Below are positions 53,135 to 62,558 of a stretch of 64,000 nucleotides of DNA, piece by piece. The notes under the pieces are model-generated. The model saw only the letters and a list, made by a program, of their open reading frames with translations, was not told the DNA's origin and did not search any database. Position numbers and translations under genes: made by a program. Source of the stretch: Tabrizicola_A sp965284335 (GTDB lineage: Bacteria > Pseudomonadota > Alphaproteobacteria > Rhodobacterales > Rhodobacteraceae); NCBI RefSeq assembly GCF_965284335.1, contig NZ_OZ260076.1; one strand, written 5' to 3'. Numbering within the stretch: position 1 is the first letter of the stretch; every line of letters starts with the position of its first letter.

Positions 53135-53791
53135 TCAGCGCAAATTGACACGGATTGCCGCAGCTGCGGCAAAAGGCAACAGCGCCAAAGACCCCGCCGT
53201 GATCCCCGCCAAAAGCGCAAGTGGCGTGGCAATCTCCATCCCCGCCGCGCCGCGCTTGACCACCTCGGCCCCAAAAATCAGCGTGGGCATGTAAAGCGGC
53301 AAGACCAACAGGCTCATCAACAACCCGCCGCGCTTCAGCCCCACCGTCAGCGCCGCCCCAAAGGCCCCGATCACCGACAAGGCCGGCGTGCCCAAGGTCA
53401 GGCTGATAACCAGCCACAAATACCCCGGTGCCGGCAGGTGCAGCAGCACCCCCAAAACAGGGGCCGCCAGCACCAAGGGCAGACCCGTCACCAGCCAATG
53501 CGCCAGCGCCTTGACCGCAACCACCCCCTCCATCGGCAAGGGCGAGGTGGCCAGCAGGTCCAGCGACCCATCCTCAAAATCCAAGGCAAAGATGCGGTCC
53601 AAGGACAACAAACACGACAGCAGCGCCCCAACCCACAAAATGCCCGGCGCGATAATGGCCAAGGTCGCCGCTTGCGGGCCAACACCCAAAGGCACGATCA
53701 CCGCCACCAACAGGAAAAACGCAAGGCCAAGGCCAAAGCCCCCGCCCGCCCGAATGGCCAGCCGCAGATCGCGTGTCAGAAGGGCAATCAT
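53135..53791 (-). CDS. ccmB: Heme exporter permease CcmB
   Basis: A 218-residue membrane protein with about six helices and the CcmB features FALDFEDGSLDLLATSPLPME and the LTLGTPALSVIGAFGAALTVGLKRGG segment. With CcmA and CcmC it forms the ABC complex that releases holo-CcmE. It overlaps ccmA by 4 nt. Confidence 0.95.
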   Translation of the reverse strand: MIALLTRDLRLAIRAGGGFGLGLAFFLLVAVIVPLGVGPQAATLAIIAPGILWVGALLSCLLSLDRIFALDFEDGSLDLLATSPLPMEGVVAVKALAHWLVTGLPLVLAAPVLGVLLHLPAPGYLWLVISLTLGTPALSVIGAFGAALTVGLKRGGLLMSLLVLPLYMPTLIFGAEVVKRGAAGMEIATPLALLAGITAGSLALLPFAAAAAIRVNLR

Positions 53792-54417
53792 GTGAAGGCC
53801 TCATCAAAGGCCGATCTGATGCCACCTTCGGAAGCTTTGCGCGCCTTGAACGGGGTCAGGTCCAAGACCTCCGCCTCAAGCCCCAAATCAATATGAGTGG
53901 CAATCAGCGCCGCCCCGCCTGCGGCCAGATGATCGCGCACCACAGCACCAAAAAGCTGCACCGAGGCTGTGTCCAACGACACCGTCGGCTCATCCATCAC
54001 CCAAACCGCCCGCCCGCTGACCAAAAGCCGCGCAAGGCCCAAACGGCGCTTTTGCCCGGCCGAAAGGTTGGCGGCGCGCCGATCCGCCAGATCGCGCAGG
54101 TTCATGCGGGTGATCGCCTCATCCACCAGATCCGTGCCAAAGACCTTCGCCCAAAACGTAAGATTCTCGACCACCGACAGCGTGGCCTTCACCCCATCGG
54201 CGTGGGCGGCATAGGTCACGCTGTCGGGCGCGGCCTCAACCTCGCCCTGCAAGGGCGGTTGCAAGCCTGCGATGCTGCGCAAGAGCGTGGTCTTGCCAAT
54301 ACCGTTTGGCCCACGCAACACCAGCGCGCGCCCCGCCTGCAGGGTGAAATTCACCCCCTGCAACACCGGAACCCCAGCGCGGGCCACGGCAAGATCATGG
54401 ACCGCCAGCAGGCTCAT
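53788..54417 (-). CDS. ccmA: Heme exporter ATP-binding protein CcmA
   Basis: A 209-residue ABC ATPase with Walker A GPNGIGKTT (36-44), signature LSAGQKRR and Walker B VWVMDEP. Short length is normal for CcmA. It energises heme transfer to CcmE. The Mth938-like gene overlaps its ATG by 4 nt. Confidence 0.95.
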   Translation of the reverse strand: MSLLAVHDLAVARAGVPVLQGVNFTLQAGRALVLRGPNGIGKTTLLRSIAGLQPPLQGEVEAAPDSVTYAAHADGVKATLSVVENLTFWAKVFGTDLVDEAITRMNLRDLADRRAANLSAGQKRRLGLARLLVSGRAVWVMDEPTVSLDTASVQLFGAVVRDHLAAGGAALIATHIDLGLEAEVLDLTPFKARKASEGGIRSAFDEAFT

Positions 54418-54773
54418 GGCCCAACCGGCAACAGTGCTGCCGCAATGCGCCGCCCCTCACCCAACAAGACGTTGTAGGTCCGGCAGGCTGCGGGCGAGGA
54501 CATGGGTTCAACCCCGATCCCGGCCGCTTCCAATGCCTCGCGAAAGGTGCGCGGCACGGGCGTGATCTCTGCGCCAAGGCCAAGCAGCAGAACATCAATC
54601 CGCCCCGCCAGCGCCAAGGGCGTTTCGCTGTCCGACAATCCGCCCCAAGCCCCCGCATCCCAAGGCGTCACCAGCGTGGCACCTTGCAAGGCATGGGTGC
54701 CTACCCTGAAGAACCCCGGCCCATAGCCTTCAATCGCCAAAGCCGAGCCATAGCTGACCTCGATCAACCGCAT
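54414..54773 (-). CDS. Mth938-like domain protein
   Basis: A 119-residue protein of the Mth938/DUF498 fold (YGPGFFRVG, TPWDAGAWGG and DVLLLGLGAEITP segments). Function is unknown; eukaryotic relatives (NDUFAF3) help complex I assembly. Between secF and ccmA it is a common Rhodobacterales arrangement. It is 3 nt after secF. Confidence 0.85.
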   Translation of the reverse strand: MRLIEVSYGSALAIEGYGPGFFRVGTHALQGATLVTPWDAGAWGGLSDSETPLALAGRIDVLLLGLGAEITPVPRTFREALEAAGIGVEPMSSPAACRTYNVLLGEGRRIAAALLPVGP

Positions 54774-54776
54774 GGC

Positions 54777-55754
54777 TCAGGCATCCACATTGGCAAATTC
54801 ATGGTCCACCGCTTTGCCAGACTTGGGCTTGTCGCTGCGGTCAAGGCCCAGCATCAGCACGATATTCTTGGCCACATAAAGCGTGGAATAGGTGCCGATG
54901 ATCACCCCAAAGAGCATGGCAAAGACAAAACCACGGATCACATCACCGCCCAGCACGATCAAACAGGTCAAAGACAACACCGTGGTAGTGGCGGTCATAA
55001 TGGTGCGGCTCAGCGTCTCATTTGCCGTCAGGTTCATCATGTCGCGCAGCGGCATGGCTTTGTATTTCGCCAAGTTTTCGCGCAGGCGGTCAAAGATCAC
55101 CACCGTGTCATTCACCGAATAGCCAAGAATGGTCAGCAAGGCCGCCACGATGGTCAGATCAAACTTGATCTGAAACAGCGCAAACACCCCAATCGTCACG
55201 ATCACATCATGCACCAGCGCCGCCACCGTGCCGACGGCAAACTGCCATTCAAAGCGCAACCAGACATACACCCAAATCCCCAAAGACCCGGCCAAAATCG
55301 CCATAAAGGCCGCCCAGATCAGTTCGGACGATACCTTTGGCCCCACCGATTCCACCGAAGGAAAGGTGATGGCCGGATCCACCGCCAACAGCGCGGCTTC
55401 GATAGAGGCGATGATTTCAGGGGTGATCGCCTCTTCGCCATCTTGGGCCTGAATGCGCACCTGCGCCACATGCTGATCTTCGCGGAAGGTGGGGTCAAAC
55501 ACCTGCGTGATCGACACATCGCCCAGATCCAAGCCCGACAGAGCCTGACGGTAAACACCGACATCGACCGCCAGCGTGCTTTCGGTGCGGATGGTGGTGC
55601 CACCTTTGAAATCGACCCCGAAATTCAGCCCCATGATCGCCACAGCCAGCAACGAGGCGACAATGGCCACCACGCTGGCACCAAAGGTGATCCACTGCAG
55701 CTTGAAGAAATCAATGTTGGTCTTGACGGGAACCAGCCGCAAACGCCATGCCAT
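54777..55754 (-). CDS. secF: Protein translocase subunit SecF
   Basis: A 325-residue membrane protein with six predicted helices. The N-terminal periplasmic part starts FGVDFKGGTTI, and the C-terminal RND-like part has GYSVNDTVVIFDRLRENL. It uses the proton-motive force to help late steps of protein export. It is in the order yajC-secD-secF, 11 nt after secD. Confidence 0.97.
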   Translation of the reverse strand: MAWRLRLVPVKTNIDFFKLQWITFGASVVAIVASLLAVAIMGLNFGVDFKGGTTIRTESTLAVDVGVYRQALSGLDLGDVSITQVFDPTFREDQHVAQVRIQAQDGEEAITPEIIASIEAALLAVDPAITFPSVESVGPKVSSELIWAAFMAILAGSLGIWVYVWLRFEWQFAVGTVAALVHDVIVTIGVFALFQIKFDLTIVAALLTILGYSVNDTVVIFDRLRENLAKYKAMPLRDMMNLTANETLSRTIMTATTTVLSLTCLIVLGGDVIRGFVFAMLFGVIIGTYSTLYVAKNIVLMLGLDRSDKPKSGKAVDHEFANVDA

Positions 55755-55765
55755 GATATCGCTCC

Positions 55766-57433
55766 TCAGACCACAAGCTCTTTGGGCTGTTTCCAGTTGA
55801 TATAGGTGTACACGATCAGCTTGGTAACAAACACCGCCGTGAACATCGAGGTGAAGATGCCGATGCCCGTGGTCACCGCAAAGCCGCGCACCGCACCCGA
55901 GCCGATGGCGAACATGATGATCGACACCAAAAGCCCTGTCACGTTACTGTCCAAAATGGCCGAAAACGCCCGGTCAAAGCCCAGTTCCACCGCGCGAGCC
56001 GGTGATTTTCCGTCGCGCAATTCCTCGCGCATCCGTTCGAAAATCAGCACGTTACTGTCCACCGCGATGCCGGTGGTCAGCACGATCCCGGCGATCCCCG
56101 GCAAGGTCAGCGTGGCCCCAATCGTTGACATCAGCGCGATCAGCAGGGTCATGTTGACGGCCAGCGCGATATTGGCAAAAACACCGAACAGGCCATAGCT
56201 TGCGACCATATAGAAGGCCACCGCGATCAGCCCGACGATCCCGGCCATCTTGCCTGCGTCAATGCTGTCTTGGCCAAGTTCGGGGCCAATGGTGCGCTCT
56301 TCTAAAAAGACCATCTTGGCCGGCAAGGCGCCCGCGCGCAGCAAGACGGCCAGATTGGTGGATTCCTCGACCGTGAAATTGCCGGTGATAATGCCCGACC
56401 CGCCCGCGATATGGCTTTGAATGGTCGGGGCCGAGATCACCTCATCATCCAGCACAATCGCAAAGGGCTCGCCGATATGGGCGGCGGTGTAATCACCAAA
56501 GGCCCGCGCCCCGGCCGGGTTAAAGCGGAAACTCACCGCCGGACGGCCGTTTTGGTCAAACGAGGGCTGCGCGTCGGTCAGCTCCTCACCCCCCACCACG
56601 GCCTCTTCGGCGATGATGTAATACACCCCCTCATCCGTGGCGTCGGCCACCAGACGATTGCGGGGGCCCGGTTCAGCCCCGGCATCGGTGGTGCGGCCCA
56701 AAACCTGATGAAAGGTCAGTTTGGCCGTGGTGCCGATGATTTCCTTCAATTCCTGCGCCGAACCAATACCAGGCACCTGAATCAAGATCCGGTCATCGCC
56801 TTGGCGCTGAATGGTCGGCTCACGCGTGCCCACCTCATCCACCCGGCGGCGAATGATTTCAAGGCTTTGCTGCACGGTGCGGCTGTCACTGGCCACCCGC
56901 TCGGCCTCAGAGAGTTGGATGACAATTTCCAAACCCTCAGCCGTTACGTCAATGTCTGACGCCCCTGCCCCGGTCAATGTCATCACCGGTGTTGCCAGCG
57001 CGCGAACTTTTTCCAAGGCCACCGCCATGCCATCGGGGTTAGAAATCGCCACCCGCAGAACCCCCGGCACCGAGGGCTGGCGCCGCACCGCCCCAACCTC
57101 ATCGCGCACCTCGCGCAAGGCGTCGCGCACCTCGGGCCAAAGGCCATCAACGCGTTGGGCATAGACATCAGACACCTGCACCCGCGCCAACAGATGCGCC
57201 CCGCCGCGCAAATCAAGGCCAAGGCTCATCAGCGCCGATGGCAGCGCATCGGGCCACAAGGCCCGGTCCACCGCCTGCGCCTCGGTGGCCATGCCACCTG
57301 CGGCCTCAATCGCCTTTACGGCATCGTTGTGACGCTCCACCGGAGTGTAAAACGCGTTTGGCAGCGCAGCCAACAGGCCCCAACTGACAACCACAACAAT
57401 GAACAAACGCCTCCACAGCGGGGTATGCAGCAT
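55766..57433 (-). CDS. secD: Protein translocase subunit SecD
   Basis: A 555-residue membrane protein with an N-terminal anchor, a large periplasmic domain (GLDLRGGAHLLARV at its start) and five C-terminal helices with GIAVDSNVLIFERMREELRDG. Works with SecF. It is 11 nt after yajC. Confidence 0.97.
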   Translation of the reverse strand: MLHTPLWRRLFIVVVVSWGLLAALPNAFYTPVERHNDAVKAIEAAGGMATEAQAVDRALWPDALPSALMSLGLDLRGGAHLLARVQVSDVYAQRVDGLWPEVRDALREVRDEVGAVRRQPSVPGVLRVAISNPDGMAVALEKVRALATPVMTLTGAGASDIDVTAEGLEIVIQLSEAERVASDSRTVQQSLEIIRRRVDEVGTREPTIQRQGDDRILIQVPGIGSAQELKEIIGTTAKLTFHQVLGRTTDAGAEPGPRNRLVADATDEGVYYIIAEEAVVGGEELTDAQPSFDQNGRPAVSFRFNPAGARAFGDYTAAHIGEPFAIVLDDEVISAPTIQSHIAGGSGIITGNFTVEESTNLAVLLRAGALPAKMVFLEERTIGPELGQDSIDAGKMAGIVGLIAVAFYMVASYGLFGVFANIALAVNMTLLIALMSTIGATLTLPGIAGIVLTTGIAVDSNVLIFERMREELRDGKSPARAVELGFDRAFSAILDSNVTGLLVSIIMFAIGSGAVRGFAVTTGIGIFTSMFTAVFVTKLIVYTYINWKQPKELVV

Positions 57434-57444
57434 GATCTGTGCCT

Positions 57445-57780
57445 TCAGGCGGCCGAAGCCGGTTCGGTTTTGTTCATCACCTGAAGGATGGTGTGCTTCA
57501 GCACCTTCACCTTGACGCCATCCGCAATTTCTACGTCCAGAACGCCATCATCACCCACACGGTGAATCTTGCCGATGATCCCGCCTTGGGTCAGCACCTG
57601 ATCGCCCTTGCGCAGCGCCTCGACCATGGCTTTCAGCTCTTTCATCTTCTTTTGCTGCGGACGGATCAGCAGAAAATACATGATGGCAAAGATCAAGATC
57701 AGGGGCAGGAAAGACCCCAAGGCAGCACCGGCGCCACCAGCGGCCCCAGCATCTTGCGCATAAGCAGCAGTCACGAACAT
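57445..57780 (-). CDS. yajC: Preprotein translocase subunit YajC
   Basis: A 111-residue protein with one hydrophobic helix (about 24-41) followed by the cytoplasmic Q-K-rich start RPQQKKMKELKAMVEAL and a C-terminal beta part (VLTQGGIIGKI). YajC associates with SecDF. I start at ATG 57780, with AAAGGA 6 nt before it, rather than at 57798. Confidence 0.9.
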   Translation of the reverse strand: MFVTAAYAQDAGAAGGAGAALGSFLPLILIFAIMYFLLIRPQQKKMKELKAMVEALRKGDQVLTQGGIIGKIHRVGDDGVLDVEIADGVKVKVLKHTILQVMNKTEPASAA

Positions 57781-57968
57781 CAGAAGTCCTTTCATCAAGG
57801 GCAGTCAGGCCCGATATGGAAAACGGCGTTTAGATCGGGGCGCACCCTATCCTTGGCGCGGCGTCGGCGCAAGCCAGCCACGCCTGCGCCCTTCACTTGG
57901 GCAAAGCCCGTGCAATCCGCAAGAGACTTGGCTATGCATTCGTCATTGATTTGACCAAAAGGCCCATG

Positions 57969-58979
57969 ATGGCGCGCAATTTTCTGCTCTCGGCGATGAA
58001 AAACGAAGGCCCCGATGTCTTGGAATGGGCGCTTTATCATCGGCTGGTGGGGTTCGACCATATCGTCGTTTATACCAATGACTGCACCGATGGATCTGAT
58101 GACCTGCTAGATGCCATGGCCGCCCTTGGCTGGCTGACGCATCACCGCCATCAGCCCAAGCCCGGCCTGTCGCCCCAAGATGCCGTTGCCGCCCGCGCCA
58201 AGGCCGATTCAATGCTGCAATCGGCAGAGTGGTTGATGTGGCTCGACGCTGATGAGTTTTTGGTCGTCCATTCAGGCCAGCGGCGGCTCGCCGATCTGAT
58301 CACCGCGGCGCGTGGCGCCGAGGCGATTGCACTCAACTGGCGCAATTTTGGCGACGGGGGCCATGACATCACCCCCCAAGGGCTGGTGGTGGAAAGTTTC
58401 ACCCATGGCATGACCTTGGACAATCCACAAAGCCGCAGCGTAAAGACCCTGTTCCGCCTGACCCCGCGCATCGCCGAATTTGCCATTCACCGCCCGATCT
58501 TCACGACAGGCGAAGAAATCGCCTTTCGCGATGGCGGCGGCAAACCCTTGCGCCACCATTTCCAGTTTGACCGCAACAAAGACAACCGCCCCAAACATAG
58601 GGTGCCCGAGGGGCGGCAAAGCTGGAAAATTGGCCAGATCAATCATTACCCGATCAAGGCGCTGGATCGCTATTTGCTCAAACGCCTGCGCGGCAATGGG
58701 CTTGACCCAAACTGCGCGCCTGACCGCTTTGACCCGGATTATCTGGATATCTTCAATTTCAATGACATGCAGGATCTGGCCCTGCACAAAGACCTGCTAG
58801 CGTTAAAGGCCGCCATGGCCGAGGCACTGGCGCATCAGGCGATTGCCGCCGCTTATGATGCTTGCCGGGCCAAGGACGCGGCGCGCCGTGCGACCGTGGC
58901 GCCGATGATTGTCGCACTCGCCCCCTACCGCTATCGCCGGGGCGGCCCCCCTTCCCCCTCGGCCATAGATCGGGCATAA
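57969..58979 (+). CDS. Glycosyltransferase family 2-like protein (Glyco_tranf_2_4)
   Basis: A 336-residue soluble protein with a GT-A-like N-terminal part: MARNFLLSAMKNEGPDVLEWALYHRLVGFDHIVVY, TNDCTDGS, and the acidic WLDADEF (D93-D95) as a likely metal site. The C-terminal half is helical and Arg/Asp-rich. The Glyco_tranf_2_4 group contains capsule and glycan transferases; donor and acceptor are unknown. Two adjacent ATGs exist (57966/57969); 57969 has AAAAGG 6 nt upstream. It is divergent from yajC. Confidence 0.75.
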   Translation: MARNFLLSAMKNEGPDVLEWALYHRLVGFDHIVVYTNDCTDGSDDLLDAMAALGWLTHHRHQPKPGLSPQDAVAARAKADSMLQSAEWLMWLDADEFLVVHSGQRRLADLITAARGAEAIALNWRNFGDGGHDITPQGLVVESFTHGMTLDNPQSRSVKTLFRLTPRIAEFAIHRPIFTTGEEIAFRDGGGKPLRHHFQFDRNKDNRPKHRVPEGRQSWKIGQINHYPIKALDRYLLKRLRGNGLDPNCAPDRFDPDYLDIFNFNDMQDLALHKDLLALKAAMAEALAHQAIAAAYDACRAKDAARRATVAPMIVALAPYRYRRGGPPSPSAIDRA

Positions 58980-59011
58980 CCCGGCCAAAGCACTGCCAGA
59001 CGAGGCCAACC

Positions 59012-60301
59012 ATGCACGACATCCGCGCCATTCGCGAAAATCCCGCCGCCTTTGATGCGGCCCTTGGCCGTCGTGGTCTGGCCCCACTCTCGCCAGAAAT
59101 CCTTGCACTGGACAACGACCGCCGCGCCAAGATCTTGGCGGCCGAAACCGCCCAAGCCGCGCAAAACGCCGCCTCCAAAGAGGTGGGTGCTGCCAAGGCG
59201 CGCGGGGACGAGGCTGAATTTGAACGCCTGCGCGCGCTGGTGGCCGAGAAGAAGGCTGAAATCGCCCGCCTGACCGACGAGGCCGCGGCCGAAGATGCCG
59301 CGCTCCGCGACATGCTGATGCGCATCCCGAACCTGCCCCTCGACGAGGTGCCGCAGGGCAAAGACGAGGAGGACAACGTCGAAATCCGCCGCTGGGGCAA
59401 CCCGCGCAATTTCGACTTCACCCCGCGCGAGCATTTCGACATCGCAGGCGTCAAGCCCGGCATGAATTTCGAGGCCGCCGCGAAACTTTCGGGCTCGCGC
59501 TTTGTCGTCCTGCAAGGGGCGGTGATCCGCGTCCACCGGGCGCTGGCGCAGTTCATGCTGGACACCCATATCAATGACCATGGCCTGACCGAGACCTGGA
59601 CCCCGGTTCTGGTCAAGGAAGACGCCATGTATGGCACCAACCAGCTGCCGAAATTCGCCGAGGATAGCTATCAGACCACCAATGGCTGGTGGCTGATCCC
59701 CACCTCGGAAGTGACGCTGACGAACATGGTCGCGGGCGATATTCTTGAAGAAAATCACCTGCCCATCCGCATGACCGCCCATACCCAGTGCTTCCGCTCC
59801 GAGGCCGGATCGGCGGGCAAGGACACCACCGGGATGCTCCGCCAGCACCAGTTTGAAAAGGTGGAAATGGTCACCATCTGCGCCGCCGACAAGGCGCTTG
59901 AGGAACATGAGCGCATGACCAAATGCGCCGAGGCGATCCTTGAGAAACTCGGCATCCCCTACCGCACCATCGTGCTGTGCACCGGCGACATGGGCTTTGG
60001 CGCGCAGAAAACCCACGACCTTGAGGCTTGGCTGCCGGGGCAGAACAAATATCGCGAGATTTCCTCGGTTTCGACCTGCGGCACCTTCCAGGCCCGCCGG
60101 ATGAACGCCCGCTATCGCCCCGCAGGCGGCAAGCCCGAGTTTGTCGCCACGCTGAACGGTTCCGGCCTTGCGGTCGGGCGCTGCCTGATTGCGGTCTTGG
60201 AAAACGGCCAGCAAGCCGATGGCTCGGTCGACCTTCCGGCCGTCCTGCACCCCTATCTGGGCGGCAAGACCCGCATCTCGGCCTCAGGCGTGCTGGAGTG
60301 A
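59012..60301 (+). CDS. serS: Serine-tRNA ligase
   Basis: A 429-residue class II synthetase: an N-terminal coiled-coil arm (about 30-100) and a catalytic core with motif 2 FRSEAGSAGKDTTGMLRQHQFEKVE and motif 3 NGSGLAVGRCLIAVLEN. It attaches Ser to tRNA-Ser and also to tRNA-Sec where present. I start at ATG 59012. It is translationally coupled to the next gene (GTGA). Confidence 0.97.
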   Translation: MHDIRAIRENPAAFDAALGRRGLAPLSPEILALDNDRRAKILAAETAQAAQNAASKEVGAAKARGDEAEFERLRALVAEKKAEIARLTDEAAAEDAALRDMLMRIPNLPLDEVPQGKDEEDNVEIRRWGNPRNFDFTPREHFDIAGVKPGMNFEAAAKLSGSRFVVLQGAVIRVHRALAQFMLDTHINDHGLTETWTPVLVKEDAMYGTNQLPKFAEDSYQTTNGWWLIPTSEVTLTNMVAGDILEENHLPIRMTAHTQCFRSEAGSAGKDTTGMLRQHQFEKVEMVTICAADKALEEHERMTKCAEAILEKLGIPYRTIVLCTGDMGFGAQKTHDLEAWLPGQNKYREISSVSTCGTFQARRMNARYRPAGGKPEFVATLNGSGLAVGRCLIAVLENGQQADGSVDLPAVLHPYLGGKTRISASGVLE

Positions 60302-61011
60302 GCGGCGCGCGCGCCCTGCAACCCGCCCTCTTGGCCGCGATCATCGCCATGGTCGCAGCACCCGCGCTGACGCCCGCCTTCACGGGCTATGACCCCGCCA
60401 CCTTCCCGGTGCGGATCGACCGCCCGGCGATCCAGCCTGCGGGCTATGCCTTTTCGATCTGGGGGCTGATCTACCTCTGGCTTCTGGCCCATGCGGCTTT
60501 TGGCCTGTTCAAACGCAAAGGCGATCCGGCCTTTCTGCGCCCAGCCCTGCCCTTGCTGATCTCGGGGCTTCTGGGCAGCGTCTGGCTCGCGATTGCGAGC
60601 TCTTCGCCCCTCATGGCCACGGCGGTCATTCTGGTCATGGGCGCGCTGGCGCTGCTGGCTTACTTGCGCGCCGATCCGGTGCAGGACCGCTGGCTTCTGG
60701 CCGCGCCCTTGGCGATTTACGCAGGCTGGCTGACGGCCGCCTGTGGCGTGTCTGTCGGGGTGATCCTGGCGGGATATGGGGTCTTGTCCAACACCGCCTC
60801 GGCCCTTGCGATGCTCGCGGTGGTGATCGGCGTGGCGCTGACGGTTCTTGCCCGCCGCCCCGCGATGCCGGTCTATGGGGCAACGGTGGTCTGGGCGGCG
60901 ATCGGGGTGGTGGTGGCCAATTGGGCCGATACCCCGATTGTGGCCTACACGGCGATTGCCGGGGCGGCGCTTGTTGCGGTCTCAACCGTGATCACCCTTC
61001 GCCGCGGTTAA
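60298..61011 (+). CDS. TspO/MBR-related tryptophan-rich membrane protein
   Basis: A 237-residue hydrophobic protein with seven to eight predicted helices and the TspO-like segment IQPAGYAFSIWGLIYLWLLAHAAFG. It is larger than TspO (about 160 residues). TspO proteins bind tetrapyrroles; whether this relative does is unknown. The start is GTG at 60298, overlapping the serS stop, so expression should follow serS. Confidence 0.6.
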   Translation: MSGARALQPALLAAIIAMVAAPALTPAFTGYDPATFPVRIDRPAIQPAGYAFSIWGLIYLWLLAHAAFGLFKRKGDPAFLRPALPLLISGLLGSVWLAIASSSPLMATAVILVMGALALLAYLRADPVQDRWLLAAPLAIYAGWLTAACGVSVGVILAGYGVLSNTASALAMLAVVIGVALTVLARRPAMPVYGATVVWAAIGVVVANWADTPIVAYTAIAGAALVAVSTVITLRRG

Positions 61012-61039
61012 GGCAAAGGCGCCATCCGGGGCCTTTGCC
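61012..61039. terminator. Hairpin between TspO-like gene and der
   Basis: GGCAAAGG (61012-61019) pairs with CCTTTGCC (61032-61039), with further GC pairing inside. It is convergent and probably used by both strands, but lacks a long T-tract. Confidence 0.65.
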
Positions 61040-61042
61040 GCG

Positions 61043-62512
61043 CTACTGCCCGGTGTTCTTTTCCTTGTGCTTGCGCAAGCGGCTGGGCGTGTGGAACTTA
61101 CGTTCCTTCCACGGGTTTTGGTCGCCTTGGCTGCGGAAGAACAGCCGAATAGGCGTGCCGGGCATATCAAAATGATCCCGCAACCCATTGATCAGATAGC
61201 GTTTATAGCTATCAGGCAATTCATCGGGGCGCGAGCATTTCACCACAAATCCCGGCGGGCGGGTTTTCACCTGCGTCATATAGCGCAGCTTGATCCGGTG
61301 GCCCCCCGGTGCGGGCGGCGGGTGCGCTTCGGTCATCGCACCAAGCCATGAGTTCAGCCGCGCCGTCGGCACGCGGCGGTTCCACACATCATGCGCCTTG
61401 CGGATCGCGTCATGCAGCCGGTCAAGGCCCCTGCCCGTCTTGGCCGACACGGTGACCAAAGGTGCACCACGCAGCTGCGGCAGCAGGCGTTCGAACATCT
61501 CTTTCAGCTCGGCCAGCTTTTCTTGCTTGTCGTCTTCCAAATCCCATTTGTTGACCGCCACCACAACCGCGCGGCCCTCGGTTTCGGCAAAGTCTGCGAT
61601 GCGCAGATCCTGCACCTCGAACGGGATATCGACGTCCAACAGCACCACCACCACCTCGGCAAAGCGCACGGCACGGATGCCGTCGGACACCGACAGCTTT
61701 TCCAGCTTTTCGGTGATCCGCGCCTTTTTACGCATGCCTGCCGTGTCGAAAATCCGGATCGGCGTGCCCTGCCAATCGGCGCGCACCGAAATCGCATCGC
61801 GTGTGATGCCTGCCTCGGGGCCGGTCAAGAGCCGGTCATAGCCAAGGATCTTGTTGATCAGCGTGGATTTTCCGGCATTGGGACGGCCAATCACCGCAAT
61901 TTGCAGCGGCTTTTTGGCAGTTGGGTGATGGGCAAACTCATCGGCCTCAAGCTCGGCCTCTTCCTCGCTCAACTCGACATCCACCACGGGGGCGTTTTCC
62001 GCCTCACGCTCGGCAAACTCACCCTCCAGCGGTTTGAGCATGTGGTAAAGATCGTCCATCCCTTCGCCATGCTCGGCCGACAGGCGCACAGGTTCGCCCA
62101 AGCCCAAGGAATAAGCCTCCAAGGCACCGGCATCACCCGCCTTACCCTCGGCCTTGTTCACACCCAAAATCACCCGGGCGGATTTCTTGCGCAGAATATC
62201 GGCAAAGACCTCATCCGAAGGGGTCACCCCCACCCGGCCATCGATCAGGAACAGACAGACATCGGCCATATCCACCGCGCGCTCGGTCAGCCGCCGCATC
62301 CGGCCCTGAAGGCTGTCGTCTGTAACCTCCTCAAGCCCGGCCGTGTCAATCACCGTGAACCGCAGGTCATGCAGCTTGGCGTCCCCCTCGCGCAAATCGC
62401 GCGTCACACCGGGCTGGTCATCGACCAGCGCCAGTTTGCGGCCCACAAGCCGGTTGAAAAGGGTCGATTTGCCCACATTGGGGCGGCCTACGATGGCCAG
62501 CGTAAAGCTCAT
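61043..62512 (-). CDS. der: Ribosome-associated GTPase Der (EngA)
   Basis: A 489-residue protein with two tandem GTPase domains: first G1 GRPNVGKS at 8-15 and NKAE, second G1 GRPNAGKS with DTAG and NKWD, and a C-terminal KH-like domain. It supports 50S subunit assembly and is essential in most bacteria. It is encoded next to a bamB-like gene, as in E. coli. Confidence 0.97.
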   Translation of the reverse strand: MSFTLAIVGRPNVGKSTLFNRLVGRKLALVDDQPGVTRDLREGDAKLHDLRFTVIDTAGLEEVTDDSLQGRMRRLTERAVDMADVCLFLIDGRVGVTPSDEVFADILRKKSARVILGVNKAEGKAGDAGALEAYSLGLGEPVRLSAEHGEGMDDLYHMLKPLEGEFAEREAENAPVVDVELSEEEAELEADEFAHHPTAKKPLQIAVIGRPNAGKSTLINKILGYDRLLTGPEAGITRDAISVRADWQGTPIRIFDTAGMRKKARITEKLEKLSVSDGIRAVRFAEVVVVLLDVDIPFEVQDLRIADFAETEGRAVVVAVNKWDLEDDKQEKLAELKEMFERLLPQLRGAPLVTVSAKTGRGLDRLHDAIRKAHDVWNRRVPTARLNSWLGAMTEAHPPPAPGGHRIKLRYMTQVKTRPPGFVVKCSRPDELPDSYKRYLINGLRDHFDMPGTPIRLFFRSQGDQNPWKERKFHTPSRLRKHKEKNTGQ

Positions 62513-62558
62513 GATGCGTCCGTCAGTTTCAAGCCGACCCCTTTACAGGGCTTTGCCC